Part shown: piece by piece, positions 58,373 to 64,000 of the stretch
Numbering within the stretch: the first letter of the stretch is position 1
Layout: the number at the start of each line of letters is the position of its first letter
Origin: Lutibacter sp. B1
Lineage (GTDB): Bacteria > Bacteroidota > Bacteroidia > Flavobacteriales > Flavobacteriaceae
Direction: 5' to 3'
DNA length: 64,000 nt
NCBI RefSeq assembly: GCF_012524075.1
Contig: NZ_JAAZUI010000006.1
Span: forward strand, 100,732-164,731
Notes under the pieces: generated by a model
Seen by the model: only the letters and a program-made list of their open reading frames with translations
Databases searched by the model: none
What the model was told of the DNA's origin: nothing
Translations under genes and position numbers: made by a program

Positions 58373-58744
58373 ATGACAAAAAGAAATGTAAGCGCAGACG
58401 ACTTGATAGCAGCAATTTTAAAAGCTATAGATGAGGTTAAAGGTGTAGATGTTCAAATTTTAGATTTGAGAGAAATTGAGAATACGGTCTGTGATTATTT
58501 TGTAATCAGTTCAGGTACTTCAAATACACACGTTAATGCCATTTCAGGTATTGTGCAAAAACAAGTAAGCAAATTAACGAAAGAAAAACCGTGGCATGTT
58601 GAAGGTGAAAATAATGGTGAATGGGTTTTATTAGACTATGTAAATGTTGTAGTGCATGTATTCCAAAAACATGTTAGAGAATTTTACGACATTGAAAGTT
58701 TATGGGGAGACGCCAAAATCACAACAATAGCAACGGCAAATTAA
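58373..58744 (+). CDS. rsfS: Ribosomal silencing factor RsfS
   Basis: A 123-residue protein of the RsfS/Iojap family. It binds ribosomal protein uL14 and blocks subunit joining in starved cells. VDVQILDLREIENTVCDYFV (about 24-43), SGTSNTHVNAI and WHVEGENNGEWVLLDYVNVV (about 79-98) are the hallmarks. The stop is 29 bases before ftsH, and co-transcription with it is likely. Confidence 0.93.
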   Translation: MTKRNVSADDLIAAILKAIDEVKGVDVQILDLREIENTVCDYFVISSGTSNTHVNAISGIVQKQVSKLTKEKPWHVEGENNGEWVLLDYVNVVVHVFQKHVREFYDIESLWGDAKITTIATAN

Positions 58745-58773
58745 AAAATTTATCAATTTATCGAAAAAAATAA

Positions 58774-60750
58774 ATGAGTCAAAATAATAAAACATCAAGT
58801 AATAAAAATATTAAGCCCCCAAAATTTAACTTTTATTGGGTATATGGAATCATTTTTGCTTTAATTATTGGATATCAATTCTTTAGCAGTGGTAGTTTAT
58901 CAACTAAAAATTTGAGTCAAAATGAATTCAAAACAATTCTAAAGGATAATGATATTGAAAAAATTGTTATTGTTAATAGAGATATTGCCAATATATATAT
59001 TAAAAATGAAGCTTTAGAAAAAGAAAAGCATAAAAAAAATAAGAGTTCCTTATACACAGGCAATACTCCAATGTATTTTTATGATTTTGGAGATTTACAA
59101 AACTTTGAAAAAGAGTTAAAAGCCGACAAAGAATCGTACAGTTTAGACTTTGATACCACCAATATAGAAAAAACAAACTTTTTAGAGCAAATATTTATTT
59201 ACTTACCATTTATATTTTTAATTGGTTTGTGGATTTATTTTATGAAAAGAATGTCTGGTGGCGGTGCAGGAGGTGGCGGACAAATATTTAATATTGGAAA
59301 ATCCAAAGCTAAATTATTTGATCAAGATCAAAAAGTTAAAACAAGTTTTAAAGATGTAGCAGGATTAGAAGGTGCAAAAGAAGAAGTTCAAGAAATTGTA
59401 GATTTCTTAAAAAGCCCGGATAAATACACAACCCTTGGAGGTAAAATTCCAAAAGGTGCTTTATTAGTCGGTCCTCCGGGTACAGGTAAAACATTATTAG
59501 CTAAAGCCGTTGCAGGTGAAGCTAATGTTCCTTTTTTCTCACTTTCAGGTTCAGATTTTGTTGAAATGTTTGTAGGTGTTGGTGCATCGCGTGTTAGAGA
59601 TTTATTTAAACAAGCTCAACAAAAAGCGCCTTCAATTATTTTTATTGATGAAATTGATGCCGTTGGTAGATCTCGTGGAAAAAATAATATTACAGGTGGT
59701 AATGACGAACGAGAAAACACCTTGAACCAATTGTTAACCGAAATGGATGGTTTTGGTACTGATACTAATGTAATTGTACTTGCCGCAACTAACCGTGCCG
59801 ATGTATTGGACAAAGCCTTATTACGTGCAGGACGTTTTGACCGTCAAATTTATGTGGACTTACCTGATTTAAAAGAACGCGCTGAAATTTTTAAAGTTCA
59901 TATAAAACCTATAAAATTAGCTAAAGATGTTGATTTAGATTTTCTATCGCAACAAACTCCAGGTTTCTCAGGAGCCGATATTGCTAATTTATGTAATGAA
60001 GCTGCTTTAATTGCTGCAAGAAATGGTAAAAAAGCTGTACATCATCAAGACTTTTTAGATGCTGTAGATAGAATTGTAGGAGGACTTGAAAAGAAAAATA
60101 AAATTATTGCACCAAAAGAAAAGAAAACTATTGCTTTCCACGAAGCTGGTCATGCAACAGCTAGTTGGATGTTAGAACACGCTGCTCCACTTGTAAAAGT
60201 TACTATAGTACCGAGAGGACAATCGTTAGGGGCTGCTTGGTATTTACCGGAAGAACGTCAAATTGTGCATACTGACCAAATGTTAGATGAAATGTGTGCA
60301 ACACTGGCTGGTAGAGCTGCAGAAAAATTAATTTTTAATAATATTTCTACCGGTGCTTTAAATGATCTTGAAAAAGTAACCAGACAGGCAAGAGCTATGG
60401 TTACTATTTATGGTCTAAATGATAAAATTGGAAATATAACTTATTACGATTCAACAGGGCAAGCTGACTATAATTTCACTAAACCTTACAGTGAAGAAAC
60501 TGCCCTTATAATTGATAAAGAAATTTCAGAAATAATTGAGACTCAATACCAAAGAGCAATTCAAATTTTAAAGGAACATAAAGATAAACTAACTACTTTA
60601 GCCGAATTATTACTCGAAAAAGAAGTTATTTTCAAAAAAGACTTAGAAGTTATTTTTGGTAAAAGACCATTTAATAAAGAAGAAATTACAGCTGATGAAA
60701 TTGTTGATGAAGATACTAATATTGATAATTCATTAGAAACACAAGAGTAA
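58774..60750 (+). CDS. ftsH: ATP-dependent zinc metalloprotease FtsH
   Basis: Membrane-bound AAA+ protease of 658 residues that degrades misfolded membrane proteins and some regulators. Two transmembrane segments (about 22-40 and 142-158) flank a periplasmic domain. The AAA domain has Walker A GPPGTGKT (233-240), [15 protein letters not shown] (Walker B) and the [23 protein letters not shown]. The zinc site is HEAGH (456-460). The order FtsH, LUD protein, CdsA, PSD places it upstream of the phospholipid synthesis genes. Confidence 0.97.
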   Translation: MSQNNKTSSNKNIKPPKFNFYWVYGIIFALIIGYQFFSSGSLSTKNLSQNEFKTILKDNDIEKIVIVNRDIANIYIKNEALEKEKHKKNKSSLYTGNTPMYFYDFGDLQNFEKELKADKESYSLDFDTTNIEKTNFLEQIFIYLPFIFLIGLWIYFMKRMSGGGAGGGGQIFNIGKSKAKLFDQDQKVKTSFKDVAGLEGAKEEVQEIVDFLKSPDKYTTLGGKIPKGALLVGPPGTGKTLLAKAVAGEANVPFFSLSGSDFVEMFVGVGASRVRDLFKQAQQKAPSIIFIDEIDAVGRSRGKNNITGGNDERENTLNQLLTEMDGFGTDTNVIVLAATNRADVLDKALLRAGRFDRQIYVDLPDLKERAEIFKVHIKPIKLAKDVDLDFLSQQTPGFSGADIANLCNEAALIAARNGKKAVHHQDFLDAVDRIVGGLEKKNKIIAPKEKKTIAFHEAGHATASWMLEHAAPLVKVTIVPRGQSLGAAWYLPEERQIVHTDQMLDEMCATLAGRAAEKLIFNNISTGALNDLEKVTRQARAMVTIYGLNDKIGNITYYDSTGQADYNFTKPYSEETALIIDKEISEIIETQYQRAIQILKEHKDKLTTLAELLLEKEVIFKKDLEVIFGKRPFNKEEITADEIVDEDTNIDNSLETQE

Positions 60751-60766
60751 ATTGATTTCTTTTTTA

Positions 60767-60774
60767 TAATTTTG
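60767..60774 (+). promoter_or_regulatory. -7 promoter element of the LUD gene
   Basis: TAATTTTG at 60767-60774 matches TAnnTTTG, 19 bases before the ATG. It may give the lipid-synthesis genes a promoter independent of ftsH. Confidence 0.5.
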
Positions 60775-60793
60775 AATTCATTCAAAATAAAAA

Positions 60794-61381
60794 ATGAGTT
60801 TTTTAAAAAAATTTTTTAATACACCTAAACCGAAAGAAACTAAAGAACCGTCTTTAGAGTCACAAAATTTACCTATTGACCAGATATTTGTTCAAAATTT
60901 CTTAAAAAATAATGGTAAATTTTTGTACTGTACATCTTTGGAAGAAATTACATTGAATTTATCGAATATAATTGAAGAAAATTCATGGGAAAATATAGTT
61001 TGTAATGATACAGATTTGCTTAAACTTATAAAAACTATTAATATTAAAACAACCAAAAACTATACTAATACATATCCTATTTTTGTTGGCTGTGAACATT
61101 TAATAGCCGAAAATGGTAGTATTTTATTCTCTTCAAACCAACTAAAAGAATTTAAAATTTCTGAATTAGCTGAAGATTTTATAGTTTATGCCACAACAAG
61201 TCAAATAGTAAATACTAAAGGAGAGAGTTTAACAGGAATTAAAACTCGCTATAAAGGAAATATCCCAAGCAATATTAGTGCAATAAAAAATTACAACACA
61301 AACATTAAAAATATAGACTTTATGAGTTATGGTAATACCAATACAAAAAACTTATATTTGTTATTGTTTGAAGATTTATAA
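60794..61381 (+). CDS. LUD domain protein (LutC/YkgG-like)
   Basis: A protein of 195 residues of the LUD (LutB/LutC) fold. Conserved features include ENIVCNDTDLLKLI, IFVGCEHLIAENGSILFSSN (about 96-115, typical of LutC), and FIVYATTSQIV. In Bacillus LutC acts with LutA and LutB in L-lactate oxidation, but no LutA or LutB gene is here. A standalone LUD protein beside ftsH and cdsA is a common Bacteroidota arrangement of unknown function. Confidence 0.75.
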   Translation: MSFLKKFFNTPKPKETKEPSLESQNLPIDQIFVQNFLKNNGKFLYCTSLEEITLNLSNIIEENSWENIVCNDTDLLKLIKTINIKTTKNYTNTYPIFVGCEHLIAENGSILFSSNQLKEFKISELAEDFIVYATTSQIVNTKGESLTGIKTRYKGNIPSNISAIKNYNTNIKNIDFMSYGNTNTKNLYLLLFEDL

Positions 61382-61384
61382 TCA

Positions 61385-62200
61385 ATGAAAAAACTTTTAA
61401 GGCGTGCACTATCCGGATTCATTTTTGTAAGTGTTTTAATATTTTCAATTTTATATAGTAAAACAACATTTATTAGTCTGTTTTTTATTTTAATGATGTT
61501 ATGTTTATTTGAATTTAAAAGAATTATACAGTTAAAAAGTATTTTTCCTTATTTAATTGGCACACTTATTTTTATTTTTGGAAATGTAATGACAGCTGAA
61601 AATGAGCACTCTAGAACAATATTTGAATATTTTGGAGTAGCTTTATTCTTAACTGTTTTTATAACATTTGCTTCTATATTGTTTGCTAAAAAAGAAGAAG
61701 TGGTAAGTCATCTTGGTAAAATATTTTTATCAATTATTTATATAGTAGTTCCATTTACATTAATTGTTCAAATTCCATTTTTAAATGTAACATTCAATTA
61801 TGCTAATACTACTATTTTAGGAGTTTTCATTTTAATATGGACAAATGATACTTTTGCATTTTTAGTAGGGAAAAGTTTAGGAAAACACAAACTTCTAAAA
61901 CGTATTTCTCCAAATAAAACTGTAGAAGGCTTTATAGGCGGTATGGTGTTTACGTTTATTGCAAGTTTAATTTTACCAAGTCAATTTAATACATTATCAA
62001 GTATACAATGGGTTGTAATTGCAGGAATAGTTAGTATCTTTGGAGTGTTGGGAGATTTAATAGAATCAATGTTTAAAAGACAAGCAGGCGTAAAAGACAG
62101 TAGTAATTTTATACCCGGTCATGGTGGGTTTTTAGATAGATTTGACAGTGTAATTTTTGCTGCTCCTTTTATATTTATATACTTACATTTAGTTAAATAA
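61385..62200 (+). CDS. cdsA: Phosphatidate cytidylyltransferase
   Basis: Inner-membrane enzyme of 271 residues that makes CDP-diacylglycerol from phosphatidate and CTP, the branch point of phospholipid synthesis. About seven hydrophobic helices are visible. The family motif runs near the C-terminus: GVLGDLIESMFKRQAGVKDS (about 219-238) and IPGHGGFLDRFDS (about 242-254). The gene ends two bases before psd, which acts later in the same pathway. Confidence 0.93.
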   Translation: MKKLLRRALSGFIFVSVLIFSILYSKTTFISLFFILMMLCLFEFKRIIQLKSIFPYLIGTLIFIFGNVMTAENEHSRTIFEYFGVALFLTVFITFASILFAKKEEVVSHLGKIFLSIIYIVVPFTLIVQIPFLNVTFNYANTTILGVFILIWTNDTFAFLVGKSLGKHKLLKRISPNKTVEGFIGGMVFTFIASLILPSQFNTLSSIQWVVIAGIVSIFGVLGDLIESMFKRQAGVKDSSNFIPGHGGFLDRFDSVIFAAPFIFIYLHLVK

Positions 62201-62202
62201 TT

Positions 62203-62853
62203 ATGTTTCATAAAGAAGGATATAAAATAATTTTAATTGCCACTTTTATAGTAGGTATTGGAATAATTTTAGTTGAGAATTTTGTTGCTGTAGAATGGTT
62301 AAATAAATTATTAGCTATACTTTTACTTGGTTTTTTTATTTTTATTATACAATTTTTTAGAAACCCAAAAAGGAATACGTTTTTAAACGATCATAGCATT
62401 ATTGCCCCTGTTGATGGTAAAGTTGTTGTAATTGAAGAAGTATTTGAAAAAGAATATTTTAATGACAAACGCCTTCAAATTTCTATCTTTATGTCACCTC
62501 TTAATGTACATGTAACAAGATATCCTGTTGGTGGTACTGTAAATTACAGTAAATATCATCCGGGGAAATATTTAGTAGCTTGGCATCCAAAAGCATCAGA
62601 AGATAATGAGCGTACAACAGTTGTTGTTGAAAATAGCGTGATAGGAAAAGTTTTATACAGGCAAATTGCTGGTGCGCTTGCAAAACGTATTGTAAATTAT
62701 GCCAAACCAAATATGCAGGTTGTTCAAGGTTCAGATTGTGGTTTTATTAAATTTGGATCTAGAGTTGATATACTATTACCTTTAAATGCGAAAATAAATG
62801 TTAATCTAAACGATAAAGTAAAAGGTGGTGAACAAATTATAGCCACTCTTTAA
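62203..62853 (+). CDS. psd: Phosphatidylserine decarboxylase, short type
   Basis: Pyruvoyl-dependent enzyme of 216 residues that converts phosphatidylserine to phosphatidylethanolamine. Two N-terminal hydrophobic helices (about 6-24 and 30-49) anchor it. The autocleavage region is CGFIKFGSRVDILLP (about 185-199), where the GS pair supplies the pyruvoyl serine. The short length is the type found in Bacteroidota and archaea. Together with cdsA it accounts for two steps of phosphatidylethanolamine synthesis. The phosphatidylserine synthase gene is not in this window. Confidence 0.92.
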   Translation: MFHKEGYKIILIATFIVGIGIILVENFVAVEWLNKLLAILLLGFFIFIIQFFRNPKRNTFLNDHSIIAPVDGKVVVIEEVFEKEYFNDKRLQISIFMSPLNVHVTRYPVGGTVNYSKYHPGKYLVAWHPKASEDNERTTVVVENSVIGKVLYRQIAGALAKRIVNYAKPNMQVVQGSDCGFIKFGSRVDILLPLNAKINVNLNDKVKGGEQIIATL

Positions 62854-62873
62854 AATTTAATAATTTTGTTGTT

Positions 62874-63134
62874 ATGGATGAACAATTAGATATAAAATTT
62901 CAAAAAGCTTATGAAATTTCATCTAAAACAGACAGAAAACTTCCTCCAGATGTTATGCTGAAAATTTATGCATATTACAAACAAGCAACCAGAGGAAATA
63001 ACTATAGTGAACCCAGTGGAGATGAAGAACTTCGAAATGCGTTTAAATTAAATGCATGGATTCAACTTAGTCATTTAACTGAAGATGAAGCAAAACAAGA
63101 ATATATAAACCTTGTAAATAAACATTTAAAATAA
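62874..63134 (+). CDS. Acyl-CoA-binding protein
   Basis: A four-helix acyl-CoA-binding protein of 86 residues. KLPPDVMLKIYAYYKQATRG (about 23-42) contains the conserved tyrosines and lysines that grip the acyl-CoA, and FKLNAWIQLSHLTEDEAKQE (about 58-77) is the other hallmark (a K/W pair). It shuttles long-chain acyl-CoA between enzymes. The placement directly after psd fits lipid metabolism. ACBPs are uncommon in bacteria but recur in Bacteroidota. Confidence 0.92.
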   Translation: MDEQLDIKFQKAYEISSKTDRKLPPDVMLKIYAYYKQATRGNNYSEPSGDEELRNAFKLNAWIQLSHLTEDEAKQEYINLVNKHLK

Positions 63135-63145
63135 CTACTAATATT

Positions 63146-63760
63146 ATGAAAAAAATCTATTTCTTTAGTATTCTACTTTTAACAGTAGTTACATTTCATT
63201 CTTGCAAAAAGAATGAAAAAAAAGCGCCTGTTGAAACTGAAAAAAGTTATGTTGTTGAAACTAAAACAACATCTATTAATTGGACAGCATATAAAACAAC
63301 CAGCAAGGTACCAGTTAAAGGAGTTTTTACAAAACTAACCATTGATAATCCTAAAAAAGCCTCAACTGCTTTAGAAGCTCTAAATGATTTAAAATTTAGT
63401 ATTCCTGTAAATAGTTTATACACTAAAGATACAATTAGAGATCGTAAATTAAAAGAATTCTTTTTTGGCAGTATGGAAAACACATCGAATATTACTGGTA
63501 CAATACATATGAACAATGAAACTTCAGGCACTGTTGATTTAACTTTGAACGGAATTTCACAAGTACTCCCTATTACCTATGTAATAAGTGATCAAATGGT
63601 TACTATTGAAGCCATTATGGACTTAGATAATTGGAAAGCACAAGCAGCTTTAGAAGCTTTAAATGCTGTGTGTAAAGATTTACATACCGGAGATGATGGA
63701 ATTTCAAAAACATGGAGTGAAGTTAAAATTGATATAGCCACGTATTTAAAATATGAATAA
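63146..63760 (+). CDS. YceI-family lipoprotein
   Basis: A protein of 204 residues. The lipoprotein signal is KKIYFFSILLLTVVTFHSC with a cysteine at position 20. The mature part is a YceI lipocalin-like barrel, recognised from SINWTAYKTTSKVPVKGVFT (about 43-62), LKFSIPVNSLYTKDTIRDRK and the final VKIDIATYLKYE. YceI proteins bind isoprenoid or other amphipathic lipids in the periplasm. The gene is the last of the run from rsfS and is followed by a strong terminator. Confidence 0.88.
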   Translation: MKKIYFFSILLLTVVTFHSCKKNEKKAPVETEKSYVVETKTTSINWTAYKTTSKVPVKGVFTKLTIDNPKKASTALEALNDLKFSIPVNSLYTKDTIRDRKLKEFFFGSMENTSNITGTIHMNNETSGTVDLTLNGISQVLPITYVISDQMVTIEAIMDLDNWKAQAALEALNAVCKDLHTGDDGISKTWSEVKIDIATYLKYE

Positions 63761-63761
63761 A

Positions 63762-63790
63762 AAAAAGCCTGCTAAATAGCAGGCTTTTTT
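63762..63790 (+). terminator. Terminator after the YceI gene
   Basis: GCCTGCT (63767-63773) and AGCAGGC (63778-63784) form a seven-base GC-rich stem with loop AAAT, with A and T runs on both sides. It ends the rsfS-to-yceI run and is nearly symmetrical, so it can act in both directions. Confidence 0.92.
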
Positions 63791-63819
63791 TAGCACTATC
63801 TCATAAACTGTGTAAATAA

Positions 63820-63853
63820 AAATATCGGGGGTTGCAACCCCCGATATTTTTTT
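63820..63853 (+). terminator. Perfect palindrome in the IS leader
   Basis: A perfect 30-base palindrome (arms of 15 bases, centred near 63834-63835, with the core GGGGGTTGCAACCCCC) is followed by T residues. Such hairpins in IS ends act as terminators that stop outside transcription from entering the transposase gene. Confidence 0.85.
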
Positions 63854-63879
63854 GTTTAATTTTAAACTTTTACACAGTC

Positions 63880-64000
63880 ATGAAGAAAGAAGATTTATTA
63901 AGTAATGATTTTCTGAAGCAGTTTACATCGGGCGAAGAGCTCAATGATTTTCTAAAACAGATTCAGAAACGTGGTATTGAAAAGATGCTTGAAGGCGAGC
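63880..64000 (+). CDS. IS256-family transposase, 5' fragment
   Basis: The reading frame from the ATG at 63880 gives 40 residues to the window end (MKKEDLLSNDFLKQFTSGEE at the start, RGIEKMLEGE at the end). The latter is the conserved start of IS256/mutator-type DDE transposases, where IEKMLEGEL precedes the DAHL segment. The catalytic DDE residues and the stop lie outside the window. No frame disruption is seen in the visible part. Confidence 0.88.
   Translation, partial: MKKEDLLSNDFLKQFTSGEELNDFLKQIQKRGIEKMLEGE

Larger units (their letters stand above)
63807..64000 (+). mobile_element. IS256-family insertion sequence, left end, truncated by window
   Basis: ACTGTGTAAA at 63807-63816 begins an element that includes a perfect palindrome and a transposase start. 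The same decamer recurs in inverted orientation at 63869-63878, just before the transposase ATG. The true outer boundary may lie some bases further left (within 63791-63807). The right end and target duplication are beyond the window. It lies about 16 bases after the YceI terminator. Confidence 0.8.

Noticed and set aside
1..64000. CRISPR arrays, tRNA or rRNA genes, prophage
   Set aside because: I looked for regularly spaced direct repeats, cloverleaf-type segments and phage structural genes and saw none. Intrinsic RNA genes could be missed without a covariance search.

Overview
The window comes from an AT-rich genome of the phylum Bacteroidota, very probably family Flavobacteriaceae. The evidence is the recurrent promoter element TAnnTTTG upstream of many genes, the near absence of Shine-Dalgarno sequences except a perfect one before rpsU (the flavobacterial bS21 autoregulation signature), and family-typical genes (fused alpha/beta 2-oxoacid dehydrogenase E1, PASTA protein beside rluD, DHS-like protein in a polyamine operon, GH9 lipoprotein, 65-residue bS21 with Tyr54). 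No genus is claimed. Almost all of the window is ordinary chromosomal coding sequence. The right end carries the start of an IS256-family insertion sequence.

Layout. 1-6.2 kb, minus strand: xerC (runs off the left edge), rpsU, an acyl-CoA dehydrogenase, an HhH protein, an alanine/sodium symporter, and a PspC-like protein with an RCK potassium channel. 6.3-12.7 kb, plus strand: uvrA, a LOG-family protein and a degenerate M1-peptidase/outer-membrane-barrel fusion. 12.8-19.1 kb: fused 2-oxoacid dehydrogenase E1, then korDABC (2-oxoacid:ferredoxin oxidoreductase) behind a promoter with two operator-like repeats, and a TIGR01777 epimerase. 19.1-23 kb, minus strand: GNAT acetyltransferase with type II NADH dehydrogenase, and dnaK. 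23.2-25 kb: serine dehydratase and DUF2853. 25.1-28.7 kb, minus strand: a four-gene polyamine operon (arginine decarboxylase, agmatinase, DHS-like enzyme, acidic small protein). 29-34.5 kb: yaaA, a CAT-like acetyltransferase, then MscS, a sodium:solute symporter and an unknown lipoprotein, each preceded by a copy of an approximately 84-bp intergenic repeat.

34.5-40.3 kb: rluD and a PASTA protein divergent from ddl, coaD, an M14 carboxypeptidase lipoprotein and DUF1853. 40.3-46.5 kb: two small membrane or lipoprotein genes, a tight glutamine-synthetase-like / APH-fold kinase / HAD-phosphatase operon of unknown pathway, and a GH9 glycosidase lipoprotein. 46.6-54 kb: topB, carrying in-frame copies of a GC-rich dispersed repeat, an RluE-like pseudouridine synthase, and a molybdenum-hydroxylase cluster (iorA, iorB, xdhC, mocA-like) interspersed with dispersed palindromic repeats. 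54.2-58.3 kb: SulP transporter, NUDIX divergent from pyrE with interlocking promoters, an SRPBCC protein and birA. 58.4-63.8 kb: rsfS, ftsH, a LUD protein, cdsA, psd, an acyl-CoA-binding protein and a YceI lipoprotein, an operon-like run centred on membrane lipid synthesis and ended by a strong terminator. IS256 begins just after it.

The observations judged most worth a second look are the repeat series at 30.5-34.5 kb, the GS/APH/HAD operon, the catalytically dead M1-barrel protein, the DHS-like enzyme inferred to make homospermidine, the repeat-derived peptides inside TopB, and several compact regulatory arrangements. These include the rpsU Shine-Dalgarno, terminators abutting start codons, a terminator inside birA, and back-to-back pyrE/NUDIX promoters. 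No CRISPR array, rRNA, tRNA or prophage was seen.
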